A stretch of 20,404 nt of DNA from Plantago elongata (lineage: Eukaryota; Streptophyta; Magnoliopsida; Lamiales; Plantaginaceae). The number at the start of each line of letters is the position of its first letter. The stretch's first letter is position 1. Shown here in pieces: positions 9,771 through 19,530 of this stretch. Where the stretch lies: contig JAYMSP010003272.1 of assembly GCA_036897095.1 (NCBI GenBank), positions 1-20,404 of the forward strand, in the 5' to 3' direction. The translations under genes were made by a program, and so were the position numbers. The notes under the pieces were generated by a model. That model was not told the origin of the DNA. It saw nothing but the letters and a program-made list of their open reading frames with translations, and ran no database searches.

Positions 9771-10619
9771 ATGATGACACAAAAATGTAGCAGCCATGGG
9801 ACCAAGAGGACGACGTTCACCGATTTGCCAAGCGAGTTGCAAGTTAAAATCATATATATGGTGGCGATCAACAACATCAAAGATTGCAAAACCATCATTC
9901 AATGATTAAAATTTTATTCATCTAATTTTATAGTCATATTTTATTGTTCCGGTTTTTTCGACTTATTTGAGTTTTTTTAGTTACCAGCTCCATGAAGTTC
10001 AAAGATATAGCCAACGTGAAGGATTTTATGCAAATGTAAGGTTTGACGAGCTGCCTAGAAACAAGTGGAAAAACTCTAGATCTGCCGAGGTTGAGTTCAT
10101 GGCAATGTGTGCAGTTGTCGGCAGTCCGATAAAAGCTATCTAAGAATGTTAATGGTAAAGATACACCTTAAATCCTAATCTCGGTTCTTTATGTACAATG
10201 GTTCTCAATATAAATTTTTTTAATTCAATAAATTTAAATTTCAGACAGATGTATACGAGTATAACGACTTCAGTCCGATGGACTACCTATTGGATAAGAT
10301 AATTTCTGACGGACACAAGTTTGTCCGATACGCATACATGTTGTTCCATTTTCTCTCGACAAATGTTGATCACCGACGCGTAAGACTTGAGGCATTGGTT
10401 TCCATGTGAGATGAGAATGAATGTTTTGACAAAGTCCTCACAGCTCGATAATACATATGCTTAAAGATCTACAAGCTCAATCACATATTGCTCCACTCAA
10501 ACATTATATAGGATCCGGAATGTGACCATCATGGCGTGCCTAAATATAAATCACATCTCTACACAACATGCGACCATTGCAAAGCCGACTTAGAGATTGA
10601 GTGTTACACTAATAAGTAG
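9771..10619 (+). pseudogene. F-box-like gene B (At2g35280-like), broken
   Basis: ATG 9771 opens a Lys/Arg/Thr-rich leader, then FTDLPSELQVKIIYMVAINN, a clear F-box N-terminal half, ending at TGA 9902. After a probable intron whose donor is degraded (acceptor TTTTTTTAG at about 9980), a second exon reads SQREGFYANVRFDELPRNKW and FMAMCAVVGSPIKAI before a TAA. A GT-AG intron of about 90 bp (acceptor TTTCAG at 10239-10244) leads to the last exon, with GHKFVRYAYMLFHFL, then CDHHGVPKYKS and TTCDHCKADLEIECY, ending in TAG 10617-10619. Three further in-frame stops interrupt this exon. The C-terminal His/Cys cluster closely matches that of gene C. The intron pattern agrees with gene A, so this is a decayed paralog. 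Confidence 0.55.
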
Positions 10620-11056
10620 TACTTTAAAGCTATTTGATTTGAACATTATCTTGAATGAGGATTAGATCTGCGAACCTCCAATTTTATGTTTGAGAACAAT
10701 GTTATTTGTTGTCCAATCTGATATCTATTATTATTATTTTTTGTTCAATGTCCAATTACTTTATGAAGTTTAAATGTTATATGGTTCATTATTAATTATT
10801 ATAATTATAGAGATTATGAATTCTCTTAAAGTACACAAAATAGACCACATGATTTAAGGCATGTACGATATATATGGCGTCCATACATAGTGTCGTGAAA
10901 AAATTCAAATGGCTAGCAAATTTTACCCTCATCACACTTAGCCAGATTGTGAGTTTGTCCTTATTCAATAGCTAGAATTGCTTGCTAAATTCAACCACAA
11001 AAGATGGTTTATGAAGTTATGATTTTTTTTGTAATGACGTGAGAATAAATTATTTA
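10620..11056. other. AT-rich intergenic DNA
   Basis: No gene or structured element is seen after gene B until the TIR-type fragment at 11057. Confidence 0.6.
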
Positions 11057-11243
11057 GGAAAAATTACATCTGCACCCCCTGTTAGATTCAAAAGTTCCAG
11101 ATGGCTATCACTCAGATCAACAATTACATGGAAGTCCTAGTCGATAAAAATCAATTACATCCAATTCCATGAATTTGACTTAAGTCTGGAAAAGTCATTT
11201 CTGCCCCTATTAGAATTTCAGCTTTTGCATTTGGCCAAACAAC
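11057..11243. mobile_element. Single end of the long-TIR DNA element family
   Basis: This stretch aligns over nearly its whole length with the reverse complement of 18160-18357 and more weakly with 17197-17343. All share an AATTACAT near the outer end, then AGATCAACAATTACAT, AAAAGTCATTT and TGCCCC. Only one end is present; I could not find an opposing end within the next 1.2 kb. It is a truncated or solo terminal region. Confidence 0.8.
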
Positions 11244-11913
11244 CTTCAGTCTTCTTTTTTGTCCTCTCACTGAAGTAAATATATGTACACACAACATTTG
11301 TTGAAAGTTCGTGAAACATGAAGAGGAAATTAAGGAGACGAGCATTGAAACATAAAAATGTGTGCCTAATTATATGAAACTTATTACAACTGTCACCCGT
11401 TACTTATTGATTACATGCATATTAACACCTATCCTACTTTATACCACCTTTATATGTTATATGGTATTCAGACTTCATATATTCCAGTGCAATTCATCGT
11501 ATGGTTTTCTCAGTTCTTATCTAACGATGCTAATGAATATATGCCCTTCTTTATTTACATCTTGTTATTTGTATAGTATCTGGTTGGTCCATCTTGTTTC
11601 TCAATTCTAGATTTTCTATTCTTGTACACTTATTCACAATTTATATTACCAGATTGAATTTCCAGTGGTTCCATTTCTATTTTCCACATATCATTGGGAA
11701 TCTTTAATAGTGAATATATCTACAGGTAAGGAAGGAGATTAAGGAAAAAAAAAATCTCAATTTGATCGATATACTACTGTGAAAGATTTTACCAATCTCT
11801 CCGCCCATTTTGGATGCAATTTACAGTGTTATGCTTTAAGTAGCTACTCATTACTTGGTCTATTCTTTTCTGATACCATGCACACTGAAATTTCATGTTG
11901 TGCAGATACCGTA
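11244..11913. other. No recognised gene
   Basis: Open frames here (for example 11362-11610, plus) are short, rich in Thr, Ile and Tyr, and resemble nothing I know. Confidence 0.5.
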
Positions 11914-12072
11914 GGGGGTGTTTGGATGGGGATTTGAATATCTCCATTTGGCTCGATGAACAGTGATTTGGCTTAAAATACATTTAAAATACCCCACTCA
12001 AATGTCCATCCAAACACAATTTTCATCAAAATCCATCCAAACGCCCACTCAAATGTGCATTCAAACAGCCAC
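11914..12072. mobile_element. MITE, Tourist/Harbinger-like or similar (about 159 bp)
   Basis: The left end GGGGGTGTTTGGATGGG and the right end, read as reverse complement GTGGCTGTTTGAATG, form an imperfect TIR. TA flanks both sides (11912-11913 and 12073-12074). The right half repeats CCATCCAAAC-type words three times. No coding capacity. The superfamily is inferred from the TGTTTGG end only. Confidence 0.6.
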
Positions 12073-12398
12073 TACATATTTTATGAACTTTTGACCTTTC
12101 GATAGAATAAAATTCACATAGCAGCTCATTTATAATTTATTATTTTATCATTATTAGTTCACAGTACACTTTGAGTACCATGTCAGTTGATTTACAAAGA
12201 AAAGCAACATGAAATTTTTATGCCTACTCGTTCGGCCGGTGAGATGTAGTTCTACCATATATTAACTGGAGGTTTCAGTTGTAGACTGCTTGTGGCCTCC
12301 ATTTTCTTCTTATTACTGCTTGCGTGCGTTTAATATGAGTTACTTATGAGCGGGTTGGTATACAATTTAAATTTTTATTATATAAGTTTTACTATTTT

Positions 12399-12751
12399 TG
12401 TATTTGGAATCCAATTCAAATTGGAGTAACTAAAACATTCTTACTATTACCCAATTTATCTGTAGCCTCCTTTCTTCTCTCTTATTCCCAAACTAATTAT
12501 TCTAATACTTTAATTCATAAATATAACCAATCATCCCATTACAATAAACTTAAAAATCAATTATTACCCAATCAAACTATCACATCTTACTTACACTAAT
12601 CATTATTCTCTTACCCAACATATATAACAAAACTACAATATCCTATACAATCACAATTCTATACAAAATATTAATTTTAACAATTCAACTATAATTTGAT
12701 TACTATTCATCCATATACACGGATCCAACTCCGATTCTATTCCAAACAGTC
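12399..12751. mobile_element. Possible second MITE (about 350 bp)
   Basis: The left end TGTATTTGGAATCCAATTC and the right end, read as reverse complement ACTGTTTGGAATAGAATCG, share TTTGGAAT and flanking bases. The interior is A/C/T-rich with few G on the plus strand. No target duplication was found. Confidence 0.35.
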
Positions 12752-13390
12752 AATTAGAATTGTTGATTTCTATTTAGATAGAGTTGATATTTGGTTGTCC
12801 TTATTTGACTTCTGTCCAATAATTTATCTTCATCTATAATGTCATGTTGATCGACTCCAGGTGAGGAATGTGAGATTTCACTCTATTACTCATTGCTGGT
12901 AGTGATCGGCAAGAGAGAAGTGCACTTTTTTTCCGTAAGTTGTTGTCCTCTTCGATTTTAGTCCTCATTTTTCATACTTCGTAAATACGGTCTTCAATTT
13001 TTCCCAAAATTCATTTAGTTGGACACATATCGAAATTGCCTTAATTCCAGTTGTATTCTTATTTAAAAAATGCTAAAATTAAATTTAAAAATAAAATAAA
13101 TCAAAACCTAAAAATAAATTAGAAAAATATTTTAAACATAAAAAAGAAACTAAATTCTGAATTCAACATAAATAATAAAAAAAACATTTAATAAAAAATC
13201 TCCAAACTTGTTATTTTATTTTTGGATATAGAGGTTACTGCATAAGACTTTGGACTCAAAATATGTAAACTCAATATTACTTTACAAGTTTCCAACCCAA
13301 CACATGCTAGATGTGAAATAAGTGTCAAGGAAAACATCACATCACACCGTCTAAGTTTTCGTTCTTTCACTTTTACGCCGTCCCTATATT
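12752..13390. other. AT-rich stretch without a recognised gene
   Basis: It includes a very A-rich segment at about 13070-13200. I see no gene or repeat structure. Confidence 0.55.
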
Positions 13391-13695
13391 TCTCTACTAA
13401 ATCTCTCTGATTGGGATATTTTGTGAGTTATATAACTTATATTGCATGTTGTATGTACGAATGATTGTGCATCACTGTGAATCAGATTAAAGGTAGGATT
13501 GATATTATTAGGATTTCCATTATAATTATCTCAAAATTTTGTTTTGGCTTAGTTTATTATAGTTTGCATGATTTCAAAATCATTTCACGAATTATATCAG
13601 TACTTATTTTGATCAAGTTTTTCACCATCTTTCACCTTCATGATTATGATGATGGGCACTGCGCGCCTGCACTTAGCGCGGTGTACTAAATCTAA
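13391..13695 (+). mobile_element. Candidate non-autonomous Helitron (about 305 bp)
   Basis: The 3' end is convincing: a GC-rich hairpin (13657-13683), an 8-nt spacer, then CTAA at 13692-13695, followed by T. Helitrons end in CTRR and insert between A and T. The 5' border is less sure. TCTCTACTAA at 13391 matches a common plant Helitron 5' end, but the base before it is T, not the expected A. No coding sequence lies inside. Confidence 0.55.
13657..13683 (+). repeat. Helitron-type 3' hairpin
   Basis: The arms CACTGCGC (13657-13664) and GCGCGGTG (13676-13683) pair over 8 positions with one G-T pair, around an 11-nt loop. The GC-rich stem stands out in very AT-rich surroundings. Confidence 0.75.
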
Positions 13696-13737
13696 TATGT
13701 ATATATTTTCAATTAGATCCATTATTTCAAGTTCTTT

Positions 13738-14454
13738 ATGATCAGTACGATTACGTGCAACGTCGAAGCTCCTCCAAAGAAAAAGCAACTAAGGAGATTA
13801 AGATCATTACTTACAAATGCCGAAATCGACCCACAAGCTATACTAAGTCGTCCAATCGCTTCACCGACAGACTCGTACAAAATAACATCCGTGCACCATT
13901 CGATGCATCTCATTCACTACGCCTCCTCAATGTGGATCTTTGTTACCGTGGAATTGTGGTAAGCCTTTGTTTTACATTGAAAATAACTATATTTTTATTA
14001 TAAGTTCGCTTTTTTAATGTAAATCTAAGGTAACAGTTAGATGTAGTGATCGATCGCAATTTCACAAGTCTAAATAGTATACTCGAGAGGTTATTGGAAA
14101 TCGGCCACCCGGATGTTAAATATATGACTTCTATTTTGCAAAATGATGAGCGCAGACAAACATTGAAATCGGGAAGGCCTGGCTTTGTTGCTTGAAATGC
14201 GTGCAGGTCATGGTCCATTGGATCATTTGAGTTATAGTGTCATCTTGGGTTTCATGATCAACGAATTGCATGGAGTTGAGAAAATGCTATTGTATCATGA
14301 TGTGACCAAGATGTTCTGTTCTGAGCATCATACTCCCCATTGATTTGCCAATTATACAAGTCAATGCCACAATTGTCTAGCCGATTTGGAGATATATAGT
14401 TATGTTACGCAGATAAAATACGATTCTATGCTTGGTTGGGAGAGGAATGCATAA
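13738..14454 (+). pseudogene. F-box-like fragment C (At2g35280-like), broken
   Basis: Exon 1 (ATG 13738) encodes a basic leader KKKQLRRLRSLL, then AILSRPIASPTDSYKITSVH, an F-box-like pattern. A clean GT-AG intron (13960-14036) joins RGIV to LDVVIDRNFTSLNSILERLL and EIGHPDVKYM. The splice is in frame with the second of two overlapping frames, so exon 1 probably holds a frameshift. Exon 2 shifts frame near 14178 into LALLLEMRAGHGPLDHL, then CSEHHTPH, a TGA, and SQCHNCLADLEIYSY, ending in TAA 14452-14454. The terminal His/Cys cluster mirrors gene B (C..HH.., C..C.ADLEI). The fragment lies 43 bp after a Helitron 3' end and about 70 bp before Helitron Rep coding, so it may have been moved by a Helitron. 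Confidence 0.5.
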
Positions 14455-14524
14455 TTTTCATTTGTCAGAAAAAATTTAAGAGCACTTTTTATCATTTCGC
14501 AAACTATGTTTATCTTATTACTAG

Positions 14525-16264
14525 ACGATGCTATCCGTAGAGATGCAATTGATATTGATGATCCTACTGATGTTGTTGGTAAGAGGATTGTCCTTCCTTC
14601 ATCTTTTGTCGGGGGCCAAAGTATGTGGTTCAAAATTTTCAGGACACAATGACAATTTGTAATACCATTGGCCATCCTGAGTTATTCATCACATACACGC
14701 GCAACCCGAAATGGCCAAAGATAATACGCTTTTGTGAGTCCAAAGGGTTGCACCCCGAGAACAGGCCAAACATACTATGTCGTGTGTTCAAGATGAAGCT
14801 AGATCAACTGGTGAAGGACTTAAAGACGGAGAATATATTTTGCAAGTTCATGGGAGGTAAAAAAAACATAACGGCATCAACTAATTATTGTTGTTCAATG
14901 AATCTTATTTTAACTTAACATGATTGACCTTTTATTTATTTTTTTGCAGTTATCAATACAATTGAGTTCCAAAAGCGTGGACTTCCTCACGCTCATATTT
15001 TGTTGTGGATTGATCGTGGCGATAAGAGCATAACTGTATATGACATAGACAATGTCATTCATGCTGAGATCCTTGGTAAGGAAAGAAGTCCGAAACTATT
15101 TCATGATGTGACTGAGTACATGGTTCACGGATCGTGTGGAGCAGAAAATACCACAACACCATGTATGCACAATGGGAAGAAATGCTCTAAGAAATTCCCA
15201 AAGAGTTTCAATGCTCGAACATCTTTTGATGGGAATGGGTACCCCGTAACATGAGACGTGATGATTATGATCGCACGATTGGAAAGAACGGGAATACATT
15301 TGACAACAGGTAAATATTGCATTTTATTTTACACTTGGACATGTGTTGTGTTTAATGTTACATTACTATTTACCCTATAATTTCCAATGTTTATATAATT
15401 TTGTTTTACAAAAACTCCATAGGTCCATCGTTCCATACAATCCATTCATCTTGATGAAGTACGGTGCTCATATAAATGTCGAGTGGTGCAACAAGTCGAA
15501 CTCGATTAAGTATTTGATCAAGTATGTCAACAAGGGAGTCGATATGATTGGGGCTAAGATCACTGTTGACAATGAGGTCAAAGACTGCGTCCATTGCAGA
15601 TACATATCTGCATGTGAGGCCGTTTGTCGCATTATGGCATATGACATACACTATTGCGATTCCACTGTGGAGCGATTGTCTTTCCATCTTGATGGTGAAC
15701 ATACTTTGTGCTTCAAGACGGTGATTTCATTGAAGATCTTATTGAGAAGCTGGTTATTGCCTATACTTAGTTCCTGCAATTGATGAATTACAACAAGGAG
15801 CACCCTGAAGCCCGTCAATATTTGTACTCTGAGTTTCCACGGTATTACGTGTGGGGTAAAAAGAACATGATTTGAAAATAGAGGAAGCAGAGGATGAATA
15901 AAGTTCGTAGGACCACCCAAGGGCTGGTCCAATATACTATTTGAGGATCATGTTAAATCATACTCGAGGTGCCACTTGCTTCTAGGAGTTGAGGATCATA
16001 GCTAGCGTGCTATATCCAACTTATAGAGACGCTTGCTTCGCGATTGGTTTGTTAGATGACGACAAAGAGTACATCGATGCTATCAAAGAAGCAAGCTTCT
16101 GGGGATCTGGTCGTTATTTGAGACATTTATTCTGCATGCTACTAATGTCGAACTCCATGGCTAAACCCGTGGAAGTTTGGAAAAAAACATGGGAGTTACT
16201 ATCCGATGATATATTATACCGATGGTTTATGAAGATGAACAATCCCGGTAATATTCTTATTTAA
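14525..16264 (+). pseudogene. Helitron Rep (rolling-circle nuclease) part, broken
   Basis: Helitron transposition starts with a HUH-type nuclease. The sequence enters at DAIRRDAIDIDDPTDVVGKR and IVLPSSFVGG, continuing QNFQDTMTICNTIGHPELF, TRNPKWPKI and CRVFKMKLDQLVKDLK. A GT-AG intron (14857-14949) is in frame and leads to RGLPHAHILLWI; the HUH motif (HAH, codons at 14988-14996) is intact. After CMHNGKKCSKKFPKSF and a second intron (15310-15422) comes SIKYLIKYVNKG, with both catalytic-type Tyr codons (15511 and 15523). Later pieces are EHPEARQYLYSEFPRYYVWG, then ASVLYPTYRDACFAIGLLDD and EASFWGSGRYLRHLF. Frameshifts near 14615 (the run of G), 15245 and 15700-15980, with several stops, break it. 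The N-terminal region usual for Helitron proteins before DAIR is absent. Confidence 0.85.
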
Positions 16265-16329
16265 GTTATTTATTTACAAATTCAATTTTATTTCAAGATT
16301 ACTTTCATTTATTAACTTTACAAATAACT

Positions 16330-17130
16330 TTGGGTTACGTTTCTCATGCAAATTTGGAACTCATTTTGAAACAGTTATGGAATTTCACTCTTGTAGATAT
16401 GGAAGAAGTGTTGTCTCGCAATGGTAGTTCGTTGATTCAGTATGAGGGAATGCCACTCCCTCATAATGTGGCCGTTCAAGATGGACTAAACAATCTCATA
16501 GTGGAAGATATGGCTCATGATGTCGATGAAATGTGTGCTGAATTTGATCGACTATATCCATGTCTAACCAATGAGCAGCAAATTGTATATCACATGATCA
16601 TGGAAGTTGTGGCTATGGATCAAAGGGGGGAGGGGGTGTTCTTCTTATAGGGCTATGGTGGTACGGGGAAGACATTCTTATGCATGACTTTGTGTTCTGC
16701 ATTGAGGTCTCATTCTGAGATTGTTTGTCGGTTGCATCTAGTGGTATCGATGCACTCCTTCTGCCATTCGAGATTCTCAATTGAGGAGACTATTGTATGT
16801 AGTATGATAACCCCTGGAAGTGATATGAACAGTTTGCTTCAGAAGACAAGGTTCATCATATGGGATGAAGCTCCTATAACTAATAAGTTCTTTTTTGAGT
16901 CACTTTATAGGAGTCTTCGAGATGTTATTAGAGGACCTGGCGGCCATCCCTCTACATTGCCATTTGGTGGCAAGGTTGTTGTATTTGGCGGCGACTTTAG
17001 GCATATATTGCATGTCATACCAAAAGGAAGTAGGCAAGACATTGTTTATGCATCACTGTCTTCATCGCGTTCCATATGGCCTCGTTGTGAAGTATTGAAG
17101 CCATGAAGAATATGCCCCTGCAGGTTAGTG
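16330..17130 (+). pseudogene. Helitron PIF1-type helicase part, truncated
   Basis: This is the SF1 helicase domain fused after Rep in Helitrons, which unwinds DNA during rolling-circle transposition. It starts with MEEVLSRNGSSLIQYEGMPL and LTNEQQIVYHMIMEVV, then Walker A GYGGTGKTF (16651 on), Walker B-type FIIWDEAPI, and motif III region VVFGGDFRHILHVIPKG. The frame is open from 16330 to 17106 except for a TAG (16648-16650) immediately before Walker A. At 16725-16775 the correct peptide ASSGIDALLLP lies in a neighbouring frame, flanked by correct sequence, so two compensating indels are present. Coding ends with KNMPLQ next to a GT donor near 17124. Motifs IV-VI are missing. The TIR element at 17197 follows 70 bp later, perhaps inserted in the next intron. 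Confidence 0.85.
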
Positions 17131-17196
17131 CTTGTCTCTATATTCAATCATTTTATATAGTATCGTACCTATGAACCATATTCAAATATTTATTTT

Positions 17197-18357
17197 GGGG
17201 AGAATTACATAGGGACCCCCTGAAGGATGTCTCTGTTGCATCTGGATCCTCCGAGATCAACAATTACATCCAGGTCCATAAATCCATAAAATCGTTGACC
17301 AGCTTAATTCACTATTCACTTTAGGGACAAACCAAACACAACCTTAGCAATTATTTTCACTTTTACAAGATAATTGGGAAAATTACAGTACCACAATTAC
17401 CTTTCTTCCACCCGCCAAAACTCTCAACTCTCGGTGACAATTAATGAATCTCAATCCTTCCACCTCCACTGCTCCAACTCCACCATCGCCATCTCTTTAC
17501 TTTTTTGATCGAAGAAGAAGACGTTCTTGATCAATTCAGCCGTGCCCATTGCGATTCATCTTCTTTAATGGCGGCTTGGTGAGTTTCTCTGTTTTGACAT
17601 AATACACTGGTACCGGAGTTTTGGGGAAAATCGGAAATGAGTTTTGCAAAAGTTCGGTTCTTGGCCAACCACCAGCCCCACGGAGGCAGAGGCTCAACAC
17701 AGACGGATTCCTCGTGCTCAAAGAGGCCGACGATGACGAGCATCACGGTGAGAGAGCATCGACGAACATCACGGTGAGAGAGCGTCGATTCCGATGTCGA
17801 TGAATATGTCGAAGATATCAACGATGGAAGAGGAAGAACTATTAGATTTTGAATGGATTAATTTGCTCCTCCATGTGGATCTGGCGATCTGGATCGGGAT
17901 CTGCTTCTTAACACGCTTGTTTTTTGTCCTTCACAGTGGTGGAGCCATTTCTGCTCCAGCTTGGAGAAAATCTCCAGTTCATTTAGTTGAGCTCCATCTC
18001 ATGTGATTTTAGTTTGGTGAAATTGTGTCTATGAGCAAATAGAGGAGATATAGAAAATTAATTTCGTGAGAGGAGTACAAACTACAAAGAAGAGTTGTGA
18101 CGTGAATTTACTGTTTGGCATTAATGGAGTGTGTATGTGTTTGTTAAAAAAAAAGAAGAGGCTGTTTGACCAAATCCAAAATCAGAAATTCAAACAGGGG
18201 CAAAAATGACTTTTCTGGGCTTAAGTTCGCTGAAAGTCAAATTCGTGGACCTGGATGTAATTAATTTTTATCGATTACGACTTATATGTAATTGTTGATC
18301 TGGGTGGTAGCCATCTGCAACTTTTAAATCTAACAGGGGTGTAGATGTAATTCGCCC
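17197..18357. mobile_element. Long-TIR DNA element with GC-richer interior
   Basis: The two ends are imperfect inverted repeats of about 150-200 bp (17197-17343 and 18160-18357), sharing GNGAATTACAT at the tip and AGATCAACAATTACAT inside. The right end is nearly the same as the fragment at 11057. The 800-bp interior is clearly richer in GC than its surroundings and has short open frames on both strands that I do not recognise. Long TIRs with a gene-like interior suggest a MULE or Pack-MULE. I could not find a clear 9-bp target duplication, so the superfamily is open. Confidence 0.7.
17741..17792. repeat. 26-bp tandem duplication
   Basis: CATCACGGTGAGAGAGC plus TCGA occurs at 17741 and again at 17767, with one difference in the shared part. 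It lies within the GC-rich interior of the TIR element. Confidence 0.85.
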
Positions 18358-18683
18358 TAAATTTAATTGAAAAAATGTCACACATAGTTAGGAACTGATC
18401 CCTTGTGAATTTGCTCATAGGCCAATTACATAACCACCAAACCATTTACAATTCATGTTTACTCTTAGATCATTATTATATTTATTCAGTATATGTAAGA
18501 TTATAATTATAACAAATTTTATCGCGTCCAGTTAAAAAGAAAACTTCACTTTTATAATACATTTTTTATTTTTCTTTGTCCATCTTCACTTTATATTTTT
18601 TGGCTTCATCATCATCATTCGAACAAAAGAGATTAGTTTGATTTCCCTTCATTTAAATTGATTTTTTTCCAAAATGACAAAAG
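18358..18683. other. AT-rich stretch without a recognised gene
   Basis: No continuation of the Helitron helicase could be found on this side of the TIR element. Confidence 0.55.
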
Positions 18684-19530
18684 GTGCCTCGAACCCCGAC
18701 CTATTAATTGAAGGCAGTGGCGAAAGCACAATGGTGCTAGTGTGGGCAATTGCACACACTCAACATTTCATTTTCCCATATACATTCATGATTTATTAAC
18801 CATTTGCCCACACATGAATTTATTTTTCTCTCCTCACCAATTTATTTTAGATCAATGTTAAGTGCTCAAAGTTTTCAATTTTATATATTAAAAACTATCT
18901 TAGTATATTTTTCATATTATAAATTATCTATCCGTCCCGACTAATTTCATGTATTACAATTGATGCACAATGTTAGGTACAAAATTAAAATAAATGATAA
19001 AATTATTTTACGTTTGTATTTAAATGTGCAAAATATGTAATTCAAGTGTGAAACTAACATTTTAATTATTTATTATATATGAAATTATGTGGGAGAATGT
19101 ATAAATTAATTGAGTATTTTCTTTTTCTAAATTGTACTATTATCTTGATCCACATCTCGAAACGTGAAGTTTAGTTAAAAAAAAATACAAGAAATGTAAA
19201 TAAATAACCTTAATGATGGTTAAAATTAGGATATATGAGCATATATGTAGATTAATATGCATTATAACATGTAAACGTTTAGCATGTTGTTAAACTGTAA
19301 AACAAGTTCTAACTTTTTTTATTTTTTTATGATATTGTACATATATAATATGCTAGTAAGATATTTGGTTTAGTGACTACAAATAGAAACAAGTATACTA
19401 ATATTTCACACTAACAGAATGCAAATTTTAAATCGAAGAATAATATTTTTTTGCCCCCTCTACACAATTTTGCTTGCTTCGTCTCTGATTGGAAGGTAAG
19501 CGTTTTACCAACTGAGTGGCGTTTTGTTAT
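18684..19530 (-). mobile_element. tRNA-derived, SINE-like sequence split by a MITE
   Basis: If 18715-19487 is removed, the minus strand reads CACTCAGTTGGTAAAACGC (A-box-like, at about 19505-19523), then CTTACCTTCAAT, then GGTCGGGGTTCGAGGCACC (B-box-like, 18684-18702). Order and spacing fit a tRNA or tRNA-derived SINE head. ACAAAA before and TTTTGT after could form a weak acceptor-like stem. The T-arm does not pair well, so a SINE or tRNA pseudogene is more likely than a working tRNA. The 3' body is undefined. Confidence 0.45.
18715..19487. mobile_element. hAT-like MITE (773 bp)
   Basis: The left end CAGTGGCGAAAGCACAATGG and the right end, read as reverse complement CAGAGACGAAGCAAGCAAAA, form an imperfect TIR; both continue to a GGGCA-type word some 30-40 bases in. 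The flanks are ATTGAAGG on the left and ATTGGAAGG on the right, an 8-9 bp target duplication with one base lost. CAG ends and 8-bp duplications are typical of hAT. No transposase is encoded. Confidence 0.65.

Noticed and set aside
17188-18366. 9-bp target duplication around the TIR element
   Set aside because: The flanks are both AT-rich but do not match base for base in any register I tried by eye.
18358-18683. Continuation of the Helitron helicase beyond the TIR element
   Set aside because: I could not find motif IV-VI peptides in any frame here.
18684-18714. Functional tRNA gene
   Set aside because: The tRNA-like sequence is split by a 773-bp insertion and its T-arm does not pair; a SINE or pseudogene fits better.
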